A stretch of DNA of 64,000 nucleotides from Eulemur rufifrons (lineage: Eukaryota; Chordata; Mammalia; Primates; Lemuridae), in assembly GCF_041146395.1 (NCBI RefSeq), contig NC_090983.1:62255501-62319500 (forward strand), given 5' to 3'. Both the position numbers and the translations under genes were made by a program. Under the pieces are notes generated by a model, which did not search any database, was not told the origin of the DNA, and saw nothing but the letters and a program-made list of their open reading frames with translations. This document shows positions 46,160-57,800 of the stretch, piece by piece. Within the stretch, counting starts at the first letter, position 1. Every line of letters starts with the position of its first letter.

Positions 46160-46430
46160 AAAATCATTCATTCATTCAATTTAAAATGATGTATTGATCT
46201 CTTCTATAGGTCAAGTTCTGTTTTGGGTGCTGGGCATAAGAAAGTGAATAAGAAAAATACATCTCTGCTCTCATAAACATTACATTGAGTGGGATGCGAT
46301 ATGACTAAATGACACGTACAAATAAGTGATACCACATATTTCAGAGAATGATTGGTGATGTGGGTGAAATGGTTTCATTACAGGTGTAACACTTCTGCAG
46401 AAATCCAAATGCTGAGAATGAACCACAGTA
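46160..46430 (-). repeat. L2 LINE (reverse), left part
   Basis: 'cattcattcattcaattt', 'caagttctgttttgggtgct', 'gggcataagaaagtgaataa' and 'ctctgctctcataaacatta' are the reverse of the L2 3' end. It is interrupted by an LTR at about 46436. Confidence 0.7.
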
Positions 46431-46435
46431 GTAGG

Positions 46436-46972
46436 AAAAACTATGGTCCCCCTCAAAAGATGTCTATGGACTAATCCCTCAAACCTGTAAATATGTTACC
46501 ATACATGGCAAAAGGGACTTTGCAAATGTGATTAACTGTTGTATCATTTGTTTGCTCATTTATTGTCTTTCTTTGCTGGGATGTAATCTTTACGAGAGCA
46601 AAGATCCTGAATATTTGGATGGGCCCAATATAATCAGATGAATTCTTAAAAGTGGAAGAGGAAGGCTAAGAGTGGGTCAAAGAGATGAGACGTGACCAAG
46701 AATCAACCTGTCATTCATGACTTTGAAAATGCAAGAAAAGATCAGGAGCTGAGCAATGCAGTAGTCCCTCAGTGCTGAGAATTTCCCTCAGCTCACAGCC
46801 AGCAAAGAGATAGGCCCTCAGCTGAACAGCTGAATTTTGTCAATAACACTGCCAATGCCTTGATTTTAGTCAGGTGAGACCTATATCAGATTTCTGACAT
46901 AGGAACTATAAAATAACAAGTTCATGTTGTTTTAAGCCACTATGTTCATGGTGATTTGTTATGGCAGTGATT
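46436..46972 (+). mobile_element. MLT1-type MaLR LTR inserted in L2
   Basis: 'aaagatgtctatggactaat', 'atgttaccatacatggcaaa', 'agggactttgcaaatgtgat', then 'gcaatgcagtagtccctcag', 'ctgccaatgccttgatttta' and 'aacaagttcatgttgtttta' (followed by 'agccactatg') are collinear with an MLT1-like LTR. About 60-70 bases near 46540-46605 do not fit and look like a small L2 piece. An A-run follows at 46973-46993. Confidence 0.75.
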
Positions 46973-46994
46973 AAAAAAAAAAAAAAAAAAAAAC

Positions 46995-47640
46995 CTAATA
47001 CAACCAGCTTTGTAAAAAAAAAAAAATTTAAATTAGATGGAAGAGTATGCTTGAATACTCTGCTTGGGCAAGGGGCAGCAAATAAAGAGCCTCCAGAGTA
47101 GAAATGAGTTTACTGTACTTGACAATGAGAGACACAAACAAACAAAGTACCGTATAACTGATGTATGCTGAGTGAGGACAATGTGATGAGAGAAGAAATC
47201 AAGGAGGTAGGTGGAACAGGATTCCAGGGCTTCATTGACTCTGGTAGACAGCTTGATTTGTTCTAAATGAAATTCAAAGACACCAGAAGGCTTTAAATCA
47301 CAGTATGACATAATTTAATTTTTTAAAATATTACTCTGGCTGCTTTGTAGTAAATGGAGTGTAGAAGGCAAGAGAGGAAGTACAAAGGATCAGTAGGAAA
47401 CGATGCACTAATCTACGTAAGACATGATGGTGTATTGGGAAATGGCAATAGACATAGAAAACATAGATGGATTTAGGATATATTTGGAGGTAGTCAGCAG
47501 CATGAGCTAGTGGTTTGGAGGCAGGAAGTCAGTGAAGGAAAAAAATCAAGAATGACTCATGATTTTGCTTTAAGGAATTGGCTGGTTGGTAGCGCTATTT
47601 CTTTATATGGAGGAATTTAGGGAAGAAAATATAATCCCCA
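46995..47640 (-). repeat. L2 LINE (reverse), right part
   Basis: 'tctaaatgaaattcaaagac', 'attactctggctgctttgta' and 'gaggtagtcagcagcatgag', then 'atcaagaatgactcatgatt', follow the L2 reverse-transcriptase region read backwards. It continues the L2 left of the LTR, making one copy of about 0.9 kb. Confidence 0.7.
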
Positions 47641-48129
47641 CTGATAATTGATAGTAATCAGTCAAGAAGGTGGAATCTCAGGCATAAATTTACCAAAGTT
47701 AATCTGGGAATATTTTCATTTTTTATTTGTTCCTCAGGGAATATGGGAGTCTCTCCTATCACTCTCTCCAGCACCTTGTTGAAGCTTTAGAACATTTATT
47801 CAAGTGTAAGCTCCATATCACTCAACTTAATCCCTTCAGGCATCCCTGACAATATGGAAACAAGAGCCCATATGTAGCCCATATGCTGTGGGTACTTTTT
47901 GTCCCTCGCAGCTGTGGAATTTGTTGTTCTCAGAGATGTGGTATACCAGTAGGTTTTCTTTCCTAGGATCTTGACTTTAGATATCCTATTGTTAGGATGA
48001 AAACTGAACTGTCCTAGGTTTATTTCTCTAATATAAAAAGTAATAAAAATAGAGAATATTTCTTCAAAAAATATGACTTAGCATGTATTTTATGCAGGCA
48101 CTCTTGTGAAAACTTGAACAAAATCTTTG
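47641..48129. other. Unassigned sequence
   Basis: No gene or named repeat was seen. Confidence 0.35.
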
Positions 48130-49315
48130 AAAAAATTTAATTACCGAAACTTTTGCTTCTCACCATCATGAAGAAATTGGTACCAGACTTACCCTCCTGC
48201 CCAATACAAAACTGAACAAAATATAAGAGTCCACCATTTGAGGCACTGAATATCAATGAGTGCAGTACTATGAACCTTCAGAGAGGGGAAATATACAAAT
48301 TGGGGCCCCAGTTCTTCTCACTTTCTTCCTAGAAGAACTTTCTGAACCACAGCACAGGGAAGATGAGCCCAAGAAGAACACAGAGGTCCTAGTACATTGA
48401 GGAGCAAAAGATCTGAGTTTGAACTCACTGAAGTACCTAGAATTTGTGGAATGGGACAATGGAAAGGAAGGAGCAGTGCAGGCTGGGTGCAGAAGCCTGC
48501 CGATGGTTCTCCTGTGATCCTAGATGAGAGCTGGTTTGTGCATGAGCAGGACAAAACTCCATTCAGCTTAACAGAAAGCAGATGGTGTGCAAATGAAACC
48601 TGAATGTAACTATCAGAGAACACACAGGGCTGAGACTGCTGAAATTCTGGCTCAGCCAAAGTGAAGAGACCTCACAGAATACCTTGGGCAGTCTAGCAGA
48701 AAGGCTAGACTTTAGGGGTAAGGACTCCATCAGAGAGGAAAGGTAATAGCCCAGGACTAAGAACAAAACTGAAATAGCCCTAAAACAAAAAGAAAAGGCA
48801 ATGTGACGGTTTCAAGAGAATTTCCCATAATTTATTTATATGCCAGAGCAAAACACCACAACTTCTCTAGGAAAACAATACAACAAAAGGCAGTATAGCA
48901 ACACTATTCAAACTACCTACAATATACAACATACAATCTCAAGCATTAAATTTTTTTAAATACTAGACATGGAAAGAAAGAGGAAAATGTGACAATTAAG
49001 GGAAAAAAAGATCAATAAAAACTAGGAGATGACATACACACACATACATATTAAACTTCAGACTTCATAGTGTGTTCAAGGACTTAAAGAAAAAAGCTAA
49101 ATCAAGAGAAAAAATAAATACTCTTAGCAGATAAGTGGAAATTATAGGGAAAAAAAGAGGAAATTTTACAACTGAAAACTATAATATTGGAAAAGAAAAA
49201 TCCAGCGGATGGACTAACGAGCATATTGAATACTGTGGGGAAAAAAAAGGATTGGTGAACTTGAAGACAAACCATTATTTAAAATGAAGAACAGAGAGAA
49301 AGACAATTCCACCTC
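48130..49315 (+). mobile_element. Old L1 (L1M) 5' region and ORF1 part
   Basis: The left part is 5' UTR-like. From about 48860 it matches the sense strand of old L1 ORF1 leader and coiled-coil sequence: 'gtgttcaaggacttaaagaa', 'gaagacaaaccattattta' and 'aaatgaagaacagagagaaa'. Many stops and indels are present, so there is no protein. The 113-codon reverse frame at 48318-48659 is incidental. Confidence 0.6.
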
Positions 49316-50220
49316 TGAAACAGCAGCTGTGAGCTCCATGGACTCACTGTCCACCTGAACAACCATAACAGGGGAAAATTATTTTTTTAAAAAGTCATTT
49401 TTTTAAAGTCTCTGAAAATTGTCATAAGGGCATATGGAAAATGAAGACATATTTATTCAAGAAAATCTACTAAGTCTTGGGAAAACAGTGAGTCTGCAGA
49501 ATTTGAGCCACAACTTGCACCCTCTCTAACCCCACCTTAGTGTGACAGAAGTTCCATTATGTGCAAGTGTGGCCAAGAAGGTGGGGTGAGGTCTCTCCCT
49601 TCTCCCAGCTTCTAAACAGGGCATACCTTATCTCTCCAGGAGGAACACCCCATTTCTCATCCCTTGCCTCCAGCTCTGTGTTGCAGAGGCTAAATTCCTA
49701 AGTGTGGACAGGAACTTGGGGATTCCCTTCCTCCAACCAGCCTCTTATCATGAGGTGGTGTGACAGGCTAAGGATCCAGGCACCCCAGTCACCCTCACCT
49801 GGCTTGCTCTACAAGGTGGGGGTCACATGTTGGGAGAGGCAAGCCAAGGAAGCCAGAGGCTCTCACCCCAACCTGGTATCCTCCTTATAAACCAGGGCTG
49901 TCATTTTTGGAGAAGCGGACCATGATCCCCACACCCACTACAGAGATTTTGCCTGGAGGAAGAGACAGGCCATAAGAACAGGGTACTCTACAGCTCTCCC
50001 CAAAGAAACTGAATTTATTTGAAACAGCATGTGGAAAATTTCAAACCTGAGGGCACTCTTGAAGACAATGGAGATTTTTAGTAGTAAGCAATTAAAAGGA
50101 GGCTAGTAGCTCCATAACAGCTCATCTATAGGCTAGCTAGTATACCAGGAAAAGGGACAGTTAAGAAGGGCCCTACTAGGGTAAGAAAAAGTCCTCAATG
50201 ACTGGCTTCAAAAACTACTC
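49316..50220 (+). other. Probable degraded L1-associated sequence, unassigned
   Basis: The sequence lies between two recognisable parts of the same old L1 and is richer in G and C (for example 49500-49950). It may be L1 5' UTR or linker sequence, but I cannot match it. Confidence 0.3.
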
Positions 50221-50223
50221 CTG

Positions 50224-50579
<356 letters not shown>

Positions 50580-50759
50580 TTATTTAAAACAATAGAACAA
50601 TGACCTGGCAATTAGTGGAGCCTAACAGCTGGTATAATACCAACAGAGGCGGACAGCTTAACAGAAAAATTAGGAAAAGAGAGCTGTAAAACCACTGTCA
50701 GCCCAGGATAACTATACAGTAAAAATGTGTATTTCTTCTCCTTTATTCTCTTACCTAAT

Positions 50760-51845
50760 TTTAAAAGCAAAATTTTAAAAATTTTAAAAACAAAGCAAGA
50801 TGTATATAATTGAATTCTTGGACCTAAAACATATAGAAATATAATATATTTGGCAATAAATGCACAGGGAGGAGACAGGGAGCAAATGAAAAGACATCAG
50901 AAGGTAACTTGAATCCACAGGAACAAACTAGGAGAATCAGAAATGTTAAATAAGAATACAAAATATAGCAAACTCTATAATGTATACTTGATCTCTTTTT
51001 ATATCTCAACTTCTTTAAAAGATATACAATTACATAAAGTACTAATTATAATGATGCATTGTAGTGGTTGTAACATATATAGATAATATGTATGACAATA
51101 ATGACACCAAATGAAGAAGAGGGAATAGAGCTATATAGGAGTAACAGTTCTATATCTCACTGGAAATAAGTTATTATAAATGTTAAGTAAATTCTAGTAA
51201 GTTACAATGTATATGGTAGGCCCTAAGAAAATAAGTATAGTATTAAATATAGTATAAAAGTAATTAAAGGAATTAAAATGTTACACTAGAAAATATTCAC
51301 TTAATGCAAAAGAAAATAGTAAAATAAGAACAGAAGAACAAAGAGACATGAGACACCTAGAAATCAAAATTAAAATGGCAGATATAAATCCAACTATATG
51401 AATAATAATTTTAAATGTGAAAGGAATAAATCATATCAAAATACAAAGACTGACAGACTAGATTAATAAACAGTATCATACTATATAGTATCAAAACAAT
51501 CACATTTTAGATTAAAAGATATAAATATATGAAAAGTAAAAGAATACAAAAAGTTATATCATGAAAACAGCAACCATAAGATAGCTGGAATGGCTTTACT
51601 AATATCAGACAAAATAGACTTTAAAACAAAGAATGTTACTAGGAAAAAAAGAGAATAAAGATAAAGTGTCAATCCATCAGCAATATATAATAATTATAAA
51701 TATATATGCTCCTCACAACTGAGCTTCAAAACACATAAAGCAAAAACTGACAGAATTGAAGGGAAAAATTGATACTTTAACACTCCACTTTTAATAATGG
51801 ATAGAACAACTAAGCAGAAGATAAATAGGGAAATATAAGACTTTA
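50760..51845 (+). mobile_element. Old L1 (L1M), ORF1-ORF2 linker and ORF2 start
   Basis: 'ggaatagagctatataggag', 'acactagaaaatattcactt', 'ctggaatggctttactaata', 'tcagacaaaatagactttaa', 'atatatatgctcctcacaac', 'gacagaattgaagggaaaaa' and 'ataatggatagaacaactaa' are the sense order of the old L1 endonuclease region. It is inactive. It is probably the same element as 48130-49315. Confidence 0.75.
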
Positions 51846-52298
51846 TTTTTGTGCTCTTTAACTAAAAGTGAAGAAAATGTTAACTGAATAATCCGTGTCT
51901 TGAATCAAATTATTCAAGTTTCAAAGTTAATAAAGCCCAGATAAATGTGTTTTTTTCAGGTGGTTCTAAAACTAAGGTAATTTTTCTTCTTCCCATAGTT
52001 GCATTTTGCAAAGTTTAAAGGCTTTGTAATGGCCATAAAATATTTCAATTGCCTTGATGTTTGAAGAAATGCATGCTTTTGCCTGTATTGTCCTTGACCT
52101 TTTAAAAATAACAATAACAGAATGAGTTGTACAGCCATATACTGACCACAGAAATAACTGATATTACTTTGAGGCAGTTTAATTAAATGAGGACTGTGGT
52201 CATTTTTCTCCCCTAATTATAATTCTACTATATGCTTATCTAGCATAGCTGTTTAGGAATTTAGTGAAAAGTATATACTCTTTTAGTAAAAATAAAAT

Positions 52299-52327
52299 AC
52301 ACACACATATATACACACAAACACAAA
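52299..52327. repeat. (AC)/(TA) microsatellite, short
   Basis: Imperfect acacac/atatat run. Confidence 0.75.
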
Positions 52328-52677
52328 ATCCTCATATAATTTCAGAGTAAGCAACAAAACACTGAAGCCTAGCTTTTGACTTCAGGTTAAAAATCTAAAA
52401 GCTAACATCCCATGAAAATGAAACAGCTCTTGGGCATTATGTGAATTTCTCTGCATAGAATAAAGGTCAGCTTTATAACTGAAGCCAAGTGCTTCCAGTT
52501 TTTAGAAATTATAAGTCATAGGTGACTTTTAAAGACAGATTTGGTTTTCTTTCAAAATGATATCTTTATCTTTACAAAGAAATTTGGCAAAATTTCATTA
52601 AGTAGAATTAAGGGGAATTGAAGTTTTTCACCTTGAACTGTCAAGGCCAGTTACTACAAATCAGACACATTTGTTGC

Positions 52678-52700
52678 AAAAATAAAATAAAATAAAATAA
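52678..52700. repeat. (AAAAT)n microsatellite
   Basis: Four to five AATAA-type units. Confidence 0.85.
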
Positions 52701-52746
52701 ACCCTCTTGTTAAAAAAACTGTTATAATTTGTTCCCAGTTATTGGA

Positions 52747-52778
52747 GATATATATATGTATATATACACACACACAAA
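52747..52778. repeat. (TA)n(CA)n microsatellite
   Basis: TA alternation running into CA alternation. Confidence 0.8.
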
Positions 52779-53109
52779 TATGTATAAAACCATGCAGTTG
52801 GGTAGAGGAATAAAGGCTGATCAAAACTAGAATGATTTTCAAACATGTAGAGTTTAAAATATATTAACAGCAATAGGGATTGAAGAAGCATGAGGAGAAC
52901 CTATGATGGGGAGATTTGACCTGATCTGACAAGACAGAAAAGTCTACCTTTCACAAAGAAAAGTAGTGATTGAGCTGAGATATGAAGAAAAAAGAGAAGT
53001 TACATAGGTGAATGGGGAGAAAAAACATATTTCCACAAGACTATGTTCAAATTTTCATATGAATGTGTTCCATGGCTAGAAGGATTATGGAATTGAAATA
53101 TTTTCTATA

Positions 53110-53162
53110 TTCTCTCTCTCTCTCTCTGTCTCTCTCTTCAGACACACAGATACACACACACA
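53110..53162. repeat. Compound (CT)n and (AC)n microsatellite
   Basis: CT repeats at 53110-53138 are followed by AC repeats at 53141-53162. Confidence 0.93.
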
Positions 53163-53706
53163 TGCATCAGGAGGCATAAATAAACCTTATTTTATTTCTG
53201 TATCTGTAGGTTTATCATTATTCCTGTTTGCTCAGGACAGTCCTGGTGACAGTCAGGATATGCTATTAATTAGTGCCCTCACATTCTTAAAAGTGTCCAC
53301 GTTTAGACAATGAATGGCATGAATTGCCTATATGTCTTTCTGAGTATCTGGGGACTTTTCCAAGTCTGCATCTTTGATCTTTAAAGTTCTTTTTAGCTAT
53401 GAGTACCATTGCAATAGTTTTGATAGTCATGAATATATGGCTATTTCTGTTTTAATTTCAATAATGGTCTATTATTTTGAACACTGTATATGCTATCATT
53501 GCAAATATGTTCAAACATGTTCATTGATAATGATTTTACTGTCTAAATAGGAGTAAATTATCCTGTCATGCTTTTGTATGTGTTCATACATGTATTTCTG
53601 CATGTTATTGTATATACAATGTATCAATTGGTATTTTCTGTATTATCTGAGCATCCTCATATTAACAATCTAGTCCTTGATGATTAATTCAGTAATATAC
53701 TCAGTC

Positions 53707-53725
53707 TTTTTTTTTTTTTTTTTTT
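53707..53725. repeat. Poly-T run
   Basis: 19 consecutive T. No SINE or LINE body was found on the side where an A-tailed element would be expected. Confidence 0.9.
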
Positions 53726-53776
53726 GCCATTTCATACTAAAATGTGAGAAATTACATGGTAACCTTATGTGTTGTC

Positions 53777-53795
53777 CCACTGCCACCTGGTGGCA
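53777..53795 (-). promoter_or_regulatory. Strong CTCF-type binding motif
   Basis: On the reverse strand it reads TGCCACCAGGTGGCAGTGG, agreeing with the CTCF core CCASYAGRKGGCR at every constrained position. It sits in non-repetitive sequence 50 bp from a poly-T run. Occupancy cannot be judged from sequence. Confidence 0.55.
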
Positions 53796-53799
53796 AAAG

Positions 53800-55030
53800 T
53801 ATAGAAAAGGCAGCAAAGCAAAGGGATGACTGATCAGGTGAAAGTCATTTCCCATAGCATAAAAATCACATCTTCGCAGACTTTTTTGAAAGACCCCTAA
53901 TAGAAGCATTTTCCATACCTAAGACTTGGCTCTTTCAATAAATCATACAGGAATCCCTAAGAAACTATCAGGAATAAAATTATCAATGATTAATCAATAT
54001 GTCTTTTTTAAAGAAAATATGAAGATAGCAAAATGCTAAAAAAACCACTTTAATTATCGAAGTATAACTTTGGAACACTTTAAGTAATTTTAAAACTTCA
54101 GATAGAAACTTTCTTAAAAGCTTTTATTTTTGTGTGACTTTACTCTTTTCAGTTAAAGGAAATCAAGTATCCTAATATTTTAAAACATACTGTAATAAAT
54201 AGATTTTTGAAATCAAGTAGATATGGTTCATGACCTCCTTTGTGATTTAAGTTATTTCAAACTAAAATCCCCAAGACTAAAATCTCTATTTTTAGCTTAT
54301 GTGTCTGGTCTTTATTTCTAGCTGCTCTATTTATATTATTCTTTACCTCATGATATAAAAAATAAGTATTGCCTGGTATTTTTCAAAGTCTAGAAATTTC
54401 ATTGTATCCTCCAAAACAATATGATTTAAGAAAATGATAATACTGAATATCACTTTGGCTCTTGCTGTTCAAATTTTCCTTATTCATTATGCATTTAGTG
54501 AATGAATCTCACGGAGTAACAGTGTTGACTTCTGTCATCTACTTTTTCTATTTGAGGAAGTTCTCATTTCAGACTTCTGCATATGTCAAAGTTGTGCATA
54601 TGTATCTCTATAACATAGATATCCTATTCAAGTTATTCATATATACTATAATGTATTTCTATTTTGGAATTAATTGAGTCTATGTGCATATATTTAGTAT
54701 TAAATTTGTACTTTACACTTTTGCTAAGTTTCTTCATATGTTCTACTGCATCTGGCTGTCATATCTATTGTAAGAGAAAGGGGGAGGAAAATAAGACAAA
54801 TTATCCCTATTTCAAGAATAAGAAAATAAAAACATACACTGGCTGAAGGAGGAGTAACTGAACCTAGGAATTCTGTTTCCAACACCAGAGCTTGTTTTAC
54901 TATATCAAAAAAAAATGATGAAACAATTCTTCCTTGCTTTTTGAGAGTCCACTAAAATCTAACACCCAGAGAGGAATTTGGTGTGCTTCTGAACAGACGC
55001 CCCCAAGGCAATGTGATAGAGCCAAGGAGC
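53800..55030. other. Unassigned sequence
   Basis: No gene or named repeat was seen. Confidence 0.35.
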
Positions 55031-55034
55031 TTCA

Positions 55035-55195
55035 CCTTGGGTTTTACTAGATGTGTGGCATGACTTCTGCTGAAAAATTAGAATTATAACACACTCCTCT
55101 TCAGTTTCATAAGAAGATTAGAGTTAATTTATGCAAAGCTCCTAACATGATTCCTGGTATATAGTATATATAAAAATAGCTATTAGCATTAAGAA
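55035..55195 (+). repeat. MIR SINE, 3' half
   Basis: 'cctcttcagtttcataagaa', 'gttaatttatgcaaagctcc' and 'tgattcctggtatatagtat', then 'aaaaatagctattagcatt', follow MIR order. Confidence 0.65.
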
Positions 55196-55199
55196 GAAA

Positions 55200-56070
55200 A
55201 TATGAAGCTAACAAGATTCTTAGGGATCATTAGACTTAGACTGAAGATATGTCCTTGCTGATAAACTGAACTGACAATGTATTACCTGAAAGGTACTGCC
55301 AGATATCACTACCCCATAGTTCTGTTTGGTGCCTAGCAATGACAATTGTGCGGCCACATTCACACCTAATGGGAAGAAGGTATAAATGTTGTCAATGTTT
55401 GCAAATCTAGTTCACTTATTTAGAGGAACATATAATTACAGTTAGTTTGGTCCCATCTAGCCAGTCCATGAGGACATATCTTATTCCTAGCACTGTTCAA
55501 GAGAGGTTTATTAAGCAAACAAGCAAATAAAACCCATTACTGTACTAAACTGAATATATCCAGCTAATATAGAGAGAAGAAATTATACAACAAATAAAAA
55601 TTCAGCCTTATGTGACCATTCCCGGATATGGTGTGTGTGTATGTATTTTAATAAAATGAAGCATAAATGCCATGATCACATAAACAAAATCAAACCATGT
55701 AACTTATATTTCTGCAGGCAAGTAAAGCGAGTGGGTTTTGGCCAGGACTCAGAAGTGAGAAGACACTGCTAAGTGCCAAGAGATTCTGACCGCTTCAGTA
55801 TCTAAGAAAAGAATGTTAGAGAGGACAATAAACAGCCTAGAGAGAAAAACAGTAAGCGTCACCTAGTAACCGTTTTACAGTAGCATGATGAGGTCAAAGT
55901 CTCCTCAAGATAGCAGTGTCTTATGCAAAAATATGGAAAAGAGTCCTGTGGAAGAAAAGACAGCTATGCTGGGGGGTGGGGGGCGGCAATGTTTTAGAAG
56001 AAGGGTTTCAGAGTGGAGAGGGAACATTTACACCATAGATGTAAGATTACTGATAAAAATAAGTAAAATT
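55200..56070. other. Unassigned sequence with a G-rich run
   Basis: No gene was seen. A G6-T-G6-C-GG run at 55971-55986 stands out in otherwise AT-rich DNA. Confidence 0.35.
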
Positions 56071-56091
56071 ACTTTTGAAAATCCAGAAAAG

Positions 56092-56386
56092 AGGTCAGGC
56101 ATTGCAGCTCTTGCCTGTAATCCTAGCACTCTGGGAGGCAGGGAGGATTGCTTGAGCTCAGGAGTTTGACACCAGCCTGAGCAAGATCGAGACCCTGTCT
56201 CTACTAAAAATAGAAAAATTAGCTAGGCATGGTGGTGCGTGCCTGAAGTCCCAGCTACTCAGGAGGCTGAGGCAGGAGGATCACTTGATCCCAGGAGTTT
56301 GAGGTTGCAGTGAGCTATGATGATGCCACTGTACTCTACCCAGGGCAATAGAGCAAGACTCTGTCTCAAAAAAAAAAAAAAAAAAA
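56092..56386 (+). mobile_element. Alu SINE dimer with perfect target duplication
   Basis: A dimer from 'aggtcaggcattgcagctct' through 'acaccagcctgagcaagatc', 'ggcatggtggtgcgtgcctg' and 'gcagtgagctatgatgatgc' to a poly-A tail of over 20 A. The 14-bp target duplication aaaatccagaaaag is identical at 56078-56091 and 56387-56400. The left monomer lacks a few bases after 'ctgggaggc'. Confidence 0.95.
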
Positions 56387-56404
56387 AAAATCCAGAAAAG
56401 GATT

Positions 56405-57270
56405 AATGTAATGAAAATAAACTTTATATATTTTTCACATTGAGAGCAGTAAACTAATAAACTTTGTATTTCTATGCAAATACTAAAATGTTACATATTT
56501 TGTTCAGTATATTTATAACTCTCATAAATGGATACAACTATCTTTAAGTAAATAGATTGTATAATAGAATTTAACAAAACACAGATTTGAAGATAATTGT
56601 TTTCTTCTTAAAATAAATCACTGAGTATTTCCTTTACAAAATTCCACTTATGCATTTAAGTTATGAAAGTTTTCAAAAGATGGTGATTAACAAATCACTG
56701 GGGTTATGGCATACAATGAAAGGTCTACAATAGTCTCAGGCATGAAAGGTATAATAAAGTAAAACTGCACACTCATATCGTGGTCATAAGTATCACAGAA
56801 ATTCAAGCATTATGATGGACGGTCTACAAGTTAGAGAACGAAATTGACTTTCAAAAAAAGCGTATAATATATCTCCAGGCTAATAGAAAAATGAATAAAG
56901 TGAAAAGATCCATTGTTTAGGAACCTGAGTCATTAAATACTGCATTGTCAAACTATGACTCTTCCAGGATTCCATAATACAGAGATGTGAGTATTCAATT
57001 CTTACTCAAAATTGATCTTCAGAAAAACTGAACCACCAGAAGATTGAATAGAGATCTCTTTAGTCCAGTGGTAGTGAACAAAACACTCAGACAGAAAATG
57101 AACAAATCTGCAAGAGAAGAAGGCACCTAATTGTAGCACCTCAGAAATACATGGAGAATGACAGGATATACAACTAAAAATTAACTCATAAAATACTTGT
57201 CTGTTTTCAATGAATAGTTAATATTTTTAAGAAAAAAAGTGTGTGTGTGTGTTTTTCCTACCACTGTGAT
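56405..57270. other. Unassigned AT-rich sequence
   Basis: No gene or named repeat was seen. A short (GT)n lies at 57240-57252. Confidence 0.35.
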
Positions 57271-57274
57271 TTTT

Positions 57275-57440
57275 CTGCCTAGGGTTCACATTATAACCAC
57301 CTGGATCATCTGAGAAGCTTTTTAAAAAGCGAGATACTTGTGCCTCACTTTAAAACAATTAATTTGAATCTTTGGAGGTAGAACCTGGCCCGTTTTTAAA
57401 AGTTCTCCAGATGACAAGAGGGTATAGCCACAAGTAACAA
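57275..57440 (+). repeat. MER5A (hAT-Charlie MITE)
   Basis: 'ttataaccacctggatcatc', 'tgagaagctttttaaaaagc', 'ttaatttgaatctttggagg' and 'ttaaaagttctccagatgac' are in MER5A order, diverged. Confidence 0.65.
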
Positions 57441-57454
57441 GATAGATATCCACA

Positions 57455-57640
57455 ATAATTGACACTAATTCAGTCTATATGTGCCAGGCACTGTTTAAAT
57501 GATTGACTCATATTCTCTCATTGAATCCTTATAACAATGCCACGGGGGTGGTACGGTTTATTCTCATTTACAAATGAACAAACCGATGCTTTAGTTAAGT
57601 AACTTGCTAAAGTTATAGGACTGAAAAGGAGAAAAAAAAG
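57455..57640 (-). repeat. MIR SINE (reverse)
   Basis: 'tatgtgccaggcactgttta', 'tctcattgaatccttataac', 'ttctcatttacaaatgaaca' and 'gttaagtaacttgctaaagt' are a clear reverse MIR. Confidence 0.8.
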
Positions 57641-57674
57641 GAATTATCTGATTTTAGGAGCTTCTTTTATTACC

Positions 57675-57800
57675 GAATCCACCAATTCATTCAATTATTC
57701 CAAGTTGATAATCCATGTATTGAGTGCTTATATGTAATAGAATTTTGAAATATAGATAAATAGGATATGGCCTATGTCCTCTGGGAGTTCATTCCTAGAA
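57675..57800 (-). repeat. L2 LINE 3' end (reverse)
   Basis: 'caccaattcattcaattatt' and 'ccatgtattgagtgcttata' with 'gataaataggatatggccta' resemble the reverse L2 terminus. Confidence 0.4.

Larger units (their letters stand above)
51850..53700. other. Mostly unassigned AT-rich sequence
   Basis: It contains microsatellites listed separately. No gene or named repeat was recognised. Confidence 0.35.

Noticed and set aside
48318..48659. 113-codon reverse frame
   Set aside because: It lies over degraded L1M sequence with no recognised protein domain.
53707..53725. Poly-T run as the tail of a reverse-strand retroelement
   Set aside because: The sequence to its right is not Alu, L1 or a recognisable retrocopy.
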